A program made the position numbers and the translations under genes. A stretch of DNA of 64,000 bases from Desulfobaculum xiamenense (GTDB lineage Bacteria; Desulfobacterota; Desulfovibrionia; Desulfovibrionales; Desulfovibrionaceae). This document shows, piece by piece, positions 27,923-36,126 of the stretch. The number at the start of each line of letters is the position of its first letter. The stretch's first letter is position 1. The stretch spans positions 1,159,019 to 1,223,018 of the forward strand of contig NZ_JAATJA010000001.1 in NCBI RefSeq assembly GCF_011927665.1. The letters run 5' to 3'. Under the pieces are notes generated by a model, which was given only the letters and a program-made list of their open reading frames with translations, did not search any database and had not been told where the DNA came from.

Positions 27923-29578
27923 CTACTCCTTTGCCTGCTCGTTGGACCATCTGCGGCGGGTGACCATGCGTATCGCGCCATGGATGCCCACGCCGATCAG
28001 GCAGACGGCCACAAGGCCCCAGCCCGCCATGTCCAGCGCCCGATTGCCGTCACGTCCGGGCATGTAGAACCCGGCGAGATTCGCCAGCCGTCCATTGCGC
28101 GAATGGCACTGCCCGCAACGCAGAGCGTCTGCCTTCGGTGCCACCATGTGCGTGGTCGGAAACACCCACTCGGTTTCCACGAAACCGTACTCGCCGGAAT
28201 ACTCCAATCCCGCATACGCCATGCCGGAGCGGATGGCGGCGGCCCAGTCGTAGGTCTTCCAGTAGGCGGCGTCGTCCTTACCAAACAGGTGGGCGATGAC
28301 CATCGTATTTCGCCCCTTGTCGTAGGGCGTCTTTCCGCGATGGACCTTGAAGGGCATGATGCGCGAACGCGGATCGCCATACTCGCCCTCGGGCCACGAC
28401 AGCCGCACCACACCGGAGGGGTCGATGGTGTCCGAGGCGCGGACAGACTCGATCACGCCGTTGTACCAGTAGTATTCGGGGCGAACGTTGGTCTCCCAGC
28501 GGAAACTGCCCTTCTTGCTGTCGTAGCTCGGCAGGCCAAGAGGTCCCTTCTCCGCGTAGGGCTTGCCGTCCTTCTTCTTCCCGGCCGTGGACCAATCCCA
28601 GTACATCTTGGTGGGATTCTCGCGGGCGAACTCGGGGATATGGCAGGCCTGACAGGCCACGCGGTCCGTGTGGTCGTTAGCCTTGTGCCCGGCCCGGTGC
28701 GGAGTTGCGCCATGGCAGGACTCGCACATGATCTTGGGCAGCAGGTCGTCCTCAAGCAGGCTCTTGCGCTCCGTGGCGGCGGGGTTGCTGTAGATGCGAC
28801 CGGCTATGTCGTGAAGCGCCGTGGTGTGGCAGCGTGAGCAGGTGAAATTCTGCCCGTCCACGCCCATATGCACGTCGAGCTTCTTCGTCGGCGTGAACAG
28901 CGAGGAATCCAGATCGCCATGCTTCACGCCGTCGCCGCCGCCACCGTAGAAGTGGCAGGTGCCGCAGTTGCGCCGCGAGGGACGCCCCACGCTCTGCGCG
29001 ACGGCATTGTAATCCGGCGGATAGAACATGTCGTTTCCGCCGAACTTCGTGGGTTCCTTGACGGGATAGCCCGCCATGGTGGGAAATTTCCGGTAGGTTC
29101 CCGTCTGCTCGTGACAGACGAGACAATCAACCTTGACGGGGTTCGAGAAATCGAAGGACTTGTCCTTCCATCCGTACCCGGCGTGGCATGATGTGCAACG
29201 AGCCTCGTTGCTCTGAATGTTCATTCAGAAATTGTTGATGACGAGGCCGCCCTTTCCGATCTTCAGGGCGGGGTCCTCCAGCGGATCGAGCCACGTCCAG
29301 TGGATGGTCTTGTGGAACTGTGCGGCGGCTTCGGTGTGGCAGGTCAGGCAGGCGGCCGTGACCTCCTCCGGGGTCTGGAAGGCCTGCTTGAGCACCTCGT
29401 GCTTGGAGTGGTCCGACGTGATCCACAGTGTGTGCTCCCGCGTGGCCTGCCGGGCGAGTGCGCGTCCCGGCGCGGGCCGGGCCTCCTCCTCGACGGCCAG
29501 CGCAGGCAGCGCCACCGCCAGCGTCAGCCACGCGACTGCCCAAAGCGCAATCCGACGCGACAAAACGGACGAATGCAT
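27923..29578 (-). CDS. Octaheme tetrathionate-reductase-family cytochrome c; candidate selenoprotein (in-frame TGA)
   Basis: Read through one in-frame TGA (29225-29227) the gene encodes 551 residues. A signal peptide spans 1-28. The first haem motif CLTCH is at 77-81, and the TGA codon falls at 118 after INNF. Seven more CxxCH motifs follow, giving eight only if the halves are joined; a C-terminal membrane helix precedes the stop. The sequence after the TGA (CTSCHAGYGWKD) is typical of octaheme tetrathionate reductase (OTR), and from memory homologues carry Cys at the TGA position. From memory, the Geobacter ext operon homologue is described as a '(seleno)protein' ExtKL. A SECIS-like hairpin lies 13 bases after the TGA and selC is in this window. 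If not selenocysteine, it would be a nonsense mutation or two separate genes. The substrate could be tetrathionate, nitrite, hydroxylamine or selenite. Confidence 0.85.
29195..29227 (-). promoter_or_regulatory. UGA codon and candidate bacterial SECIS hairpin
   Basis: On the minus strand TGA at 29227-29225 is followed by 13 bases, then GCAACG (29211-29206), the loop AGGCT and CGTTGC (29200-29195). The six-base-pair perfect stem, five-base loop with G near its start, and 19-base distance from the TGA to the loop fit the bacterial SECIS rule. The loop is close to the AGGTCT loop of E. coli fdhF (recalled). Confidence 0.65.
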
Positions 29579-29686
29579 GCGTCACCCCCTGTTGTACATC
29601 TCCCGATACTCCGGCGGGCACGGAACCGTTTTCCGGCCCGCCGAAGAATTGATCGAGACAGACGAGGCGAACGCGCATCCCGCCCG

Positions 29687-30109
29687 CTACTGGCAGCAGG
29701 TGCCGTCTTCCTCGTGGCTGATCTGCGAGAGCGTGATGGAGTCGAGGATGGAATTCATGGCGTTGGTCGCCTCGATCCACACCGCGCGCACATTGCATGT
29801 GGCGGCGCGCTTGCATTTCCCGGAATCGCCCACGCAGTCGGTCAGATTGATACCGCCTTCAAGCAGCCGGACCACCTCGCCCACGGTGATTTCCTCGGGC
29901 GCGCGGGTGAGCATGTGCCCGCCCTTGGGTCCGCGCACGCTATCGAGATACCCACCCCGCTTGAGCGGCCGAATGAGCTGTTCCAGATACTTGACCGAAA
30001 CGCCAAGCCGTCTGGAGATGTCGCTCACGGATACGGGCTGGCCGTTGCCATTGCGCGCGATATCAATCAACATTCTGGTTCCATAGCGGCTACGAGTGGA
30101 AAGTTTCAT
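29687..30109 (-). CDS. Rrf2-family transcriptional regulator
   Basis: A 140-residue winged-helix repressor. The start MKLSTRSRYGTRMLIDIA and the recognition helix SVKYLEQLI are family hallmarks. Cysteines at 92, 99 and 105 (C-x6-C-x5-C) match the [Fe-S] ligands of IscR/NsrR-type members, so it may sense NO, oxygen, iron or sulfur species. It sits between the two halves of the cytochrome cluster and precedes the octaheme gene by 109 bases, so it probably controls that gene and itself. A perfect palindrome at 30154-30169 is a candidate operator. The start is set by the family N-terminus. Confidence 0.9.
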   Translation of the reverse strand: MKLSTRSRYGTRMLIDIARNGNGQPVSVSDISRRLGVSVKYLEQLIRPLKRGGYLDSVRGPKGGHMLTRAPEEITVGEVVRLLEGGINLTDCVGDSGKCKRAATCNVRAVWIEATNAMNSILDSITLSQISHEEDGTCCQ

Positions 30110-30153
30110 GCCTACGCCCCCCGGCAGAGAAATCGGTCTTTGGTTCACAGGAC

Positions 30154-30169
30154 TGTCCGCAAGCGGACA
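30154..30169. promoter_or_regulatory. Candidate operator palindrome upstream of the Rrf2 gene
   Basis: TGTCCGCAAGCGGACA is a perfect 16-base palindrome, seven bases per arm, 45 bases before the Rrf2 start codon. Rrf2 regulators bind short dyads near their own promoters, so this is a reasonable autoregulatory site. It is inferred from position and symmetry only. Confidence 0.4.
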
Positions 30170-30269
30170 CCCTTTTGCTTGCCGGGAACGTACATCTTTA
30201 GCCGAATTTTTCCAACCATTTTCCCCAAATGCAGTAGGAATTGCATCCACCTACGATTTCTAACGGATT

Positions 30270-30749
30270 TCAGAAATTTCGCTCACCATCCGCACGATAC
30301 GCTATCCGCCCGCCGACGAGCGCCACTAGCGCGAACACGCCCAGAAGCACCGCCGCCGCCAGATGCCCCCAATCGATCAGCATAACAGTCATCGGCGAAA
30401 ATGACACGTCCGGCATATTCTTGAGCACGCGCACCACGCCCGTGCCGATGAGTAGCGCAATGCTCGCCGTGCGCAGCCACCCCGTCACCGTGAGCCGCCA
30501 ACCGCGCTCCAGCGCGAAACGCGTAGCGAAATGGAAGGCCAGCGCGAGGAACACGGCTGCCGCCGCATAGTGCATGGCATGGGTGAACACAAAATCCGCC
30601 GTCCAGCCGAAGCCCGGAATATCCGCGATGTAGTAGCGCTTGAAGATCGGCATCTGGGCCATGCCGCTCACGGCCAGCGTCCAGCACGCCAAGAGGTACA
30701 GCCACCTCATCCAGCCGCATCCGTCCTTGGGGCACGATCTAGCGGTCAT
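30270..30749 (-). CDS. Small b-type cytochrome membrane protein
   Basis: A 159-residue protein with four membrane helices and paired histidines (FTHAMHYAAAAVFLALAFH and IDWGHLAAA) that can hold b haem. It resembles DUF4405/cytochrome b561-like quinol-oxidising or quinone-reducing subunits. Its start overlaps the stop of the Fe-S protein gene by four bases (ATGA), so the two form a membrane-bound electron-transfer pair. Together with the octaheme cytochrome and the second b-type cytochrome it recalls the cytochrome b/Fe-S parts of Geobacter ext operons. The assignment is by architecture. Confidence 0.7.
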   Translation of the reverse strand: MTARSCPKDGCGWMRWLYLLACWTLAVSGMAQMPIFKRYYIADIPGFGWTADFVFTHAMHYAAAAVFLALAFHFATRFALERGWRLTVTGWLRTASIALLIGTGVVRVLKNMPDVSFSPMTVMLIDWGHLAAAVLLGVFALVALVGGRIAYRADGERNF

Positions 30750-31687
30750 CTCCGCCCCCCCTTGCGCATGGCGCTAACGAAGGTCAACACGCCCGCCGCA
30801 ACGCCAACCACCGGGGCGGCCAGCACCGCGCGGGCGAGGTGCTCGTCGTTCCCCATCACGTCCTCCACCTCCGCCAGATGCGGGCGTCCCGGCCCCTTGT
30901 CGAGCGCGGCGTTCAGTTCCTCAAAGGGCACTGGAAACACGTAGAAAGTATTGGTGCCCCCGTTCTCGCGTTCGCCGTACACGAATCCGCCCATCTCCTC
31001 GGCCAACGCATGCGCACGCTCCAGCATGACCGAACGCGGGCCGATCTGCTGCACGTCCTGCGGGCAGGCCTCGATGCAGGCCGGAAGCTCGCCCTGCGCA
31101 ATGCGATCGTGACAGCGGTCGCACTTGTACATCACGCCGTTTCCGGCAAGGGAGGGCAGCAGGTCGAGATACAGCCCCACCCCGGTCTGCCGCTGGGGAA
31201 TGGACCACGGGCACACGGTGCGGCACTTGGCTCCGCCGAGGCAGATGTCCGCGTTGATGCGCACGATGCCGTTGGACTCCTTGGCGGCGGCTCCCCACGG
31301 GCACAGATTGGCGCAGGGCGGATTCACACAGTGCAGGCAGCGCCGAGGGATGTTGAGTTCGACGGACTCGCCGCCACGCTCCACTGTGGCGGTCTGGATG
31401 AACAGCCAGTTGTAGGGCGTCAGTCGGTCATCCACGTCGCGCCGCTCGGACCAGTCCTCGGCCTTGACCCGCTCGGGGTACATGCGCGGAAAGGGTTTCG
31501 TCGGCTCCGGGAACTTGTGCGCGTTTGACTCGCGGCAGGCCTCGACGCAGGCCCCGCAACCGATGCACTTGGATATGTCGAGGAGGGTGGCAAGCTCCTC
31601 GCCCCGCTGCCCGGCCTGCGCCGTTTCAGGCAGCGTCAGGGCAAGGCCGCCCGCGCCAATGCTCTTCAGAAAATCTCGTCTGTTCAC
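30746..31687 (-). CDS. TAT-exported tail-anchored [4Fe-4S] electron-transfer protein (HybA/DmsB type)
   Basis: A 313-residue ferredoxin-like subunit. The N-terminus RRDFLKSIGAGGLALTLP is a twin-arginine signal. Four cysteine groups follow: CIGCGACVEAC, CLHCVNPPCANLC, CLGGAKCRTVC and CDRCHDRIAQGELPACIEAC. The third group has Gly in place of the usual second Cys, so that cluster may be [3Fe-4S] or absent. A C-terminal membrane helix at about 285-305 would anchor it to the periplasmic face. I chose GTG at 31687 because it places the twin arginines at the start and has AGAGG upstream; a TTG at 31735 opens the longer frame. It heads the cytochrome cluster. Confidence 0.85.
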   Translation of the reverse strand: MNRRDFLKSIGAGGLALTLPETAQAGQRGEELATLLDISKCIGCGACVEACRESNAHKFPEPTKPFPRMYPERVKAEDWSERRDVDDRLTPYNWLFIQTATVERGGESVELNIPRRCLHCVNPPCANLCPWGAAAKESNGIVRINADICLGGAKCRTVCPWSIPQRQTGVGLYLDLLPSLAGNGVMYKCDRCHDRIAQGELPACIEACPQDVQQIGPRSVMLERAHALAEEMGGFVYGERENGGTNTFYVFPVPFEELNAALDKGPGRPHLAEVEDVMGNDEHLARAVLAAPVVGVAAGVLTFVSAMRKGGRR

Positions 31688-31801
31688 CTTGTGTTCAACC
31701 TCTTGCCCCAACGGGCGGTTTTCGATCGAACCCAATTGTTGCAGGGAGCGTCACCAAAGGCAAGCCCACGAGGGAATCGGACGAATGCTGGCGGGAATGG
31801 A

Positions 31802-33037
31802 CTAGCGCCCGACCACGGGGCCGCGGCGGGCGGTATTGGCGATAAGCTCCAGATGGCGCGGCAGAAGCCGCTCAAGGCTGTAGCGCTCAAGAGCCACCTC
31901 TCGCGCGCCCTTGCGCAGGCGGGCCGCCAATTCGCGGTCTTCGAGCACGCGCACGATGCCCTCGGCAATGGCCGACGGGTCGCGGAAATCCACAAGTAGC
32001 GCGCTATGGCCGTTGGTCATGGCCTCGCGCACGGGTTCGGTGTCCGAACCCACAATGCAACACCCACAGGCCATGGACTCGATGGACGACCACGACAGCA
32101 CGAAGGGCCGCGTCAGGTACACATGCACCGACGAGGCCCGCAGCATGTCGCGGTAGGCCCCGTAGGGCAGCGCCCCCGTGAAGTGGACCCGCTCCATGGG
32201 CAGATCGAGCCGCTCCAGCATGATGTCCTTGTACCCGCGCCCGCTCGGGTGTGGCGACCCGTAACAGACGCGATCCGCGCCGACGATGACGGCGTGGGCC
32301 TGCGGCCGCTCGCGCAGCACCTTCTCGATAGCAACCATGAACTGCGGGAATCCCCGGTAGGGTTCCATGCCGCGCCCGGCGAAGGTCACGATCTCGTCCA
32401 CGCCGGAGAGATCGAGCTTCGGCAGACGCATGCGCGCGCCCTCCACCGGGGAAAAGAACGTCGTATCCACGCCGTCGTGCAGCACGGCAATCTTCCCCTG
32501 ATATTCCGCCGGAAACTGGGACTTCTGCCAGTGGGTGGGCGAGAGCCCCTGCTCGCAGTTCCACAGGTCGTTGAAGATGGCGGCGTTGCGTGTGCGCAGG
32601 AGCTTGGGCGGCGGCGCGGCGTCCCCCGCGACGGGCGGAACGTCGTAGAGCGCATCGCTGCCCTGCGGATCGTAGAACCACTCGAAGTAGCACATGAGCG
32701 GCACATCGGGCCAGACGTCCTTGAGGTAGAGCGTACTGCCCCAGCCCGAATTGGCATAGATGACATCCGGCGTGAACCCGGCGGACCGCAGCCGATGCCC
32801 AAGGCGGTACATGGCCTCGCCCTGCAACACGGCGTCCTGCACGGGTTCGGCGAGGCGATGGACCTTGAACTCCCCGTCATCCGTCACGTAGAGGGCCTTA
32901 CTCACACCGGGGATGGCCCACTCGTGGCGCGGATTGCGCGTGGCGAACACCACCACGTTGTCCTTCCCGGCACCCAACGCCCGCGCCACGTGCCGCAACT
33001 GGGCCGGGAAATTCGGATGGATGAGCAACACGCGCAT
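31802..33037 (-). CDS. GT4-family glycosyltransferase
   Basis: A 411-residue retaining GT-B glycosyltransferase. The N-terminal half starts MRVLLIHPNFPAQLRHVARAL. The C-terminal GT4 domain includes VTFAGRGMEPYRGFPQFM, the acceptor/phosphate loop region and the nucleotide-sugar motif FVLSWSSIESMACGCCIVGSDTEPVRE. It starts one base after the stop of the HlyD gene, so it is part of the type I secretion operon. It may glycosylate the secreted protein or make a surface sugar; the donor and acceptor are unknown. The ATG chosen removes an unlikely 51-residue extension that lies inside hlyD. Confidence 0.85.
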   Translation of the reverse strand: MRVLLIHPNFPAQLRHVARALGAGKDNVVVFATRNPRHEWAIPGVSKALYVTDDGEFKVHRLAEPVQDAVLQGEAMYRLGHRLRSAGFTPDVIYANSGWGSTLYLKDVWPDVPLMCYFEWFYDPQGSDALYDVPPVAGDAAPPPKLLRTRNAAIFNDLWNCEQGLSPTHWQKSQFPAEYQGKIAVLHDGVDTTFFSPVEGARMRLPKLDLSGVDEIVTFAGRGMEPYRGFPQFMVAIEKVLRERPQAHAVIVGADRVCYGSPHPSGRGYKDIMLERLDLPMERVHFTGALPYGAYRDMLRASSVHVYLTRPFVLSWSSIESMACGCCIVGSDTEPVREAMTNGHSALLVDFRDPSAIAEGIVRVLEDRELAARLRKGAREVALERYSLERLLPRHLELIANTARRGPVVGR

Positions 33038-33038
33038 G

Positions 33039-34439
33039 TCAGCGTTCCTGCATGGCCTGCCCCATCGACCCGAGGAACGGATCGGTGAGGTATTCGAGAA
33101 CCGTCCGTTGGCCGGTGTGGATGTAGGCCAGCACCAGCATGCCGGGAATGAGCTTGTACTCGAACTCCCCGTGGCGGAACGAATCGCCATCAGTCTCTAT
33201 ACGTACGGAATAGAAAGTCTGCCCCTCTGGCGTGGTAAAGGTGTCCGGGCTGACCTGCACCACCCGCCCCGGCAGCTTGCCGAACCGCGCGGCGTCCTGC
33301 GAGGCCAGCCGTACGATGGCCGACTGCCCCTCCTGCACGTAGCCGATGTCGGAAATAGGCAGATGCGCCTCCACCACGAGCCGGTCACTCGACGGCACGA
33401 TGTCCACAATGGTCATGCCCGGCTTGACCACACCGCCGATGGTCACAATGTGCAGGGTCTTCACCACCCCTTCCACGGGGGAACGGATGACCGTCCTGCG
33501 CAGGCTGTCCTTGTAACGCAAAAGGCGCTGGGTGAATTCCTCCAGCTCCTGCCGCGCCTTGCGCAGTTCCTGCGCGGCGTCTTCGCGGTAGGAGCGTTCG
33601 ATGCGGGCGAGCTTCTCGCGGGCCTCGGCAAGGGCGGACTCCGCACGCGGCAATGCCGCGCGGTCCTGCTCGATCTTGCTCACAAGCTGCGACTGCTCGC
33701 GCAGAAAAGCCAGATGCTTGTAGCGGGTGGTCAGGTTGTCGCGCAGGAGTTCGTCGGACAGGGCAATCTGCTCGCGCACCAGCCGCAGACTCTCGGCGTT
33801 GTTCCTGTTGCGGGCGTGGATTTCCTTGATGTCCTGCTCGCGCTGGACCACGTTCTCGCGCTGTTCGGCAAGCTCGCTTTCCAAAAGGCTGCGGCTGGCC
33901 GCGAAAAGCCTTTGCGCCTGCTCGGCAAGGTCCGGGTGCTCCTTAGCGAAGCCCTCGGGAAATTCTGGCGCGTTGAGCATACGGGCCTGCGCGTCGAGCC
34001 GGGCAACCTCCGCCGTCAGCGAGGTGGTGCGCACGGCCAATTCCTCGACGCTCGCGCCGGTGCTCGTCTCCTCAAGGATGACCAGCGACTGACCGGGGGT
34101 CACAGCGTCGCCCTCGCGCACCAAAATCTCGCGCACGATGCCGCCTTCGAGATGCTGGACGCTCTTGAGCTTGGTGCTCGGAATCACCTCGCCCTGCGCC
34201 ATACTCACGATATCGAGGCGAAACAGCGCGGCCCACACGAGGAAAGCCGCACACCCCGCCGCGCACAGCCATAGAAACATCCGCGCCGCAAGATTGGCCT
34301 CATCGCCCGGGCCGCCATTTCCAGCCCGCATGGCATCGGTCAACCGTCCGAGAACCGCGCCCCCACGGGCCGCGGCGTTCCGGGAATTCCCCGCCCCGCC
34401 GCTCTCGCCGGGCCTGCCTGTCGCTCGTCCCTCACCCAT
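33039..34439 (-). CDS. Type I secretion HlyD-family adaptor
   Basis: A 466-residue periplasmic adaptor. A Gly/Ala/Arg-rich cytosolic N-terminus of about 53 residues precedes one membrane helix (54-74). A lipoyl-like half motif (GEVIPSTKLKSVQHLEGGIV), a long coiled coil at about 140-330 and the second half (TVIRSPVEGVVKTLHIVTIGG) follow. It bridges the ABC transporter and TolC. Its start overlaps the preceding ABC gene by eight bases, showing one transcription unit with both ABC genes. Confidence 0.93.
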   Translation of the reverse strand: MGEGRATGRPGESGGAGNSRNAAARGGAVLGRLTDAMRAGNGGPGDEANLAARMFLWLCAAGCAAFLVWAALFRLDIVSMAQGEVIPSTKLKSVQHLEGGIVREILVREGDAVTPGQSLVILEETSTGASVEELAVRTTSLTAEVARLDAQARMLNAPEFPEGFAKEHPDLAEQAQRLFAASRSLLESELAEQRENVVQREQDIKEIHARNRNNAESLRLVREQIALSDELLRDNLTTRYKHLAFLREQSQLVSKIEQDRAALPRAESALAEAREKLARIERSYREDAAQELRKARQELEEFTQRLLRYKDSLRRTVIRSPVEGVVKTLHIVTIGGVVKPGMTIVDIVPSSDRLVVEAHLPISDIGYVQEGQSAIVRLASQDAARFGKLPGRVVQVSPDTFTTPEGQTFYSVRIETDGDSFRHGEFEYKLIPGMLVLAYIHTGQRTVLEYLTDPFLGSMGQAMQER

Positions 34440-36126
34440 GCGCCTGCACCCCGCTTCGGGTTCCCTGCCGCGTAGCGTCGCCCACCGCCGTAATGGCGGG
34501 CACGGGCTTCACGCCGAGGTCCAGCCGGAAGGCAGGGTCCCTAATGATGTTCGGATCGCTCGAAAGAACCACCAGCGTACGCCCCTGCGCCGCCAGCGCG
34601 GTGATGACCGCCACGGCGGCCTTCGCCCCGTCGCCGTCCAGCCCCTCGAAAGGCTCGTCCATGACGACCAGTCGCCCGTCGGTTGCCAACGCCCGGACAA
34701 GGGCCATGCGCCGCCGCATGCCGAGCGGAAATCTGCGTCCAGAATCGACGATCTGCGTCTCCAACCCGTCCGGCAGGGCCGCAACGAAACGCCCCAGTCC
34801 GCTCTGCTCCACGAACTGGTCAAGGCGCTCCTGCGGAAGATCCGGATTGGCGGAAACGAGGTTGTCGCGCAAGGTCGTATTCAGAAATGTCGGTTCCTGC
34901 GGCACGAAAACGAGCTGCTGCCGCCACCACTGCGGCGCGAGCTGGCGCATGTTGATGCCGTCCACGAGAATCTCGCCCCGCGTCGGCTCCACCTGCCCGG
35001 CCAAGAGACGAGCCAGTGTCGTCTTGCCCGAACCGTTGGGACCATGGACGACAAGCGCGGCCCCGCCCGGCAGCGACAGGGAGAGCGATTCGAACAGCGG
35101 ACCGCTGCTTCCCGGATAGGCGAAGGCGACATCGCGAAACTCAATGCGCCCGGCGTAGCGCCGCAGGGCAGTGCCGCCCTCCGGCTCCAGCGGCAGGCGG
35201 AAGAATTCGCGAAGTTCGGCTAGGGCCTGCGTCGCACGGGCGAACTGCGCCCCGGTCTGCACGGTCATGGCCGCCTGCCGCAACGCATGCGACACCAGAA
35301 TATTGGCAACGATGAGCCCCGGAAAATCAAGCTCGCCAAAGACGACCTCCCGCGCGCCAACGGCGTAGACCACCACCCGCACCAAAACGGGAAGCGTCAC
35401 CGTGGCGTTCATGGCGGAACCGCGCAGCCGCCCAAGCCTGTCGCGCAGCCCGCGCACGGTCTCGCTCTGCTCCTTCCAACGGGCCATGACGAAGGCCCCG
35501 CCGCAGAAGGCGCGCACCGTGTCAGCACCGCTTCGCGCCGCACCGACGAGGCTGGCATGCACGGCATTGGCCCGTTGCAACTCGCGCCCGACCCGACGCA
35601 TGCGGGCGTTGGAAAGCAGTCCGCTCCCAAGGAGCGCGAGCGCCCCAACCAACCCAATGACGCCAACGGCGGGGCTGAAGTGGAACGTCGCCGCAAGAAA
35701 GAGCAATGAAAATGGCGCGTCGAGGGCGGACGTCACGTTGGGGGCGTTGTAGGCGGCCTGCACAGCCTGAATGTGCGCCGGAAGCTCGCGCCGAAAGGCG
35801 GCCGGAACGCGGTCCAGCGCCGAAGCGCGCGCTCGGGAAAGCATCTGGAAGACGGCCCCGGCCAATTCCGTGTCCGGCTCGGCGCTCACGGCCGTGGCCA
35901 TGCGCACGCGCACCTGCCGAAACCCCACTTGCAACAGCATGGCCAAGAGCATGCCCACCGACAGCGTGACCAGCGTCCCGTCAAAGCCGGTGTCCGTATA
36001 CTGGCCAAGGATCATCATCACGAACAGCGGTGAGGCGAAAGACAGGATGTTCACCAGCGCCGTCGCCATCACCAGCCGGATGGTCAGCCGAGGGTTCAAG
36101 CCCAGACGCCGCAGGAATTCTCTCAT
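34432..36126 (-). CDS. Type I secretion ABC half-transporter, degenerate ATPase (second of pair)
   Basis: A 564-residue permease-ATPase fusion. About six membrane helices fill residues 15-290. The ATPase has Walker A GPNGSGKTT, Q-loop FVPQEPTF and Walker B LVVMDEPFEGLD. The ABC signature reads FPLGMRRRMAL rather than LSGGQ, and the switch histidine is replaced by serine (VLSSDPNII), so this half is probably weakly catalytic. No peptidase domain is present. It overlaps the partner ABC gene by four bases and hlyD by eight, so a heterodimer with the 36123-37835 protein is likely. Confidence 0.9.
   Translation of the reverse strand: MREFLRRLGLNPRLTIRLVMATALVNILSFASPLFVMMILGQYTDTGFDGTLVTLSVGMLLAMLLQVGFRQVRVRMATAVSAEPDTELAGAVFQMLSRARASALDRVPAAFRRELPAHIQAVQAAYNAPNVTSALDAPFSLLFLAATFHFSPAVGVIGLVGALALLGSGLLSNARMRRVGRELQRANAVHASLVGAARSGADTVRAFCGGAFVMARWKEQSETVRGLRDRLGRLRGSAMNATVTLPVLVRVVVYAVGAREVVFGELDFPGLIVANILVSHALRQAAMTVQTGAQFARATQALAELREFFRLPLEPEGGTALRRYAGRIEFRDVAFAYPGSSGPLFESLSLSLPGGAALVVHGPNGSGKTTLARLLAGQVEPTRGEILVDGINMRQLAPQWWRQQLVFVPQEPTFLNTTLRDNLVSANPDLPQERLDQFVEQSGLGRFVAALPDGLETQIVDSGRRFPLGMRRRMALVRALATDGRLVVMDEPFEGLDGDGAKAAVAVITALAAQGRTLVVLSSDPNIIRDPAFRLDLGVKPVPAITAVGDATRQGTRSGVQAHG

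Noticed and set aside
27923-29224. The octaheme cytochrome treated as a pseudogene or as two separate genes
   Set aside because: The only defect is one TGA with exact frame continuity. The second part would lack a signal peptide and one haem, no Shine-Dalgarno precedes its ATG, and a SECIS-like hairpin follows. A sequencing error or nonsense mutation is still possible.
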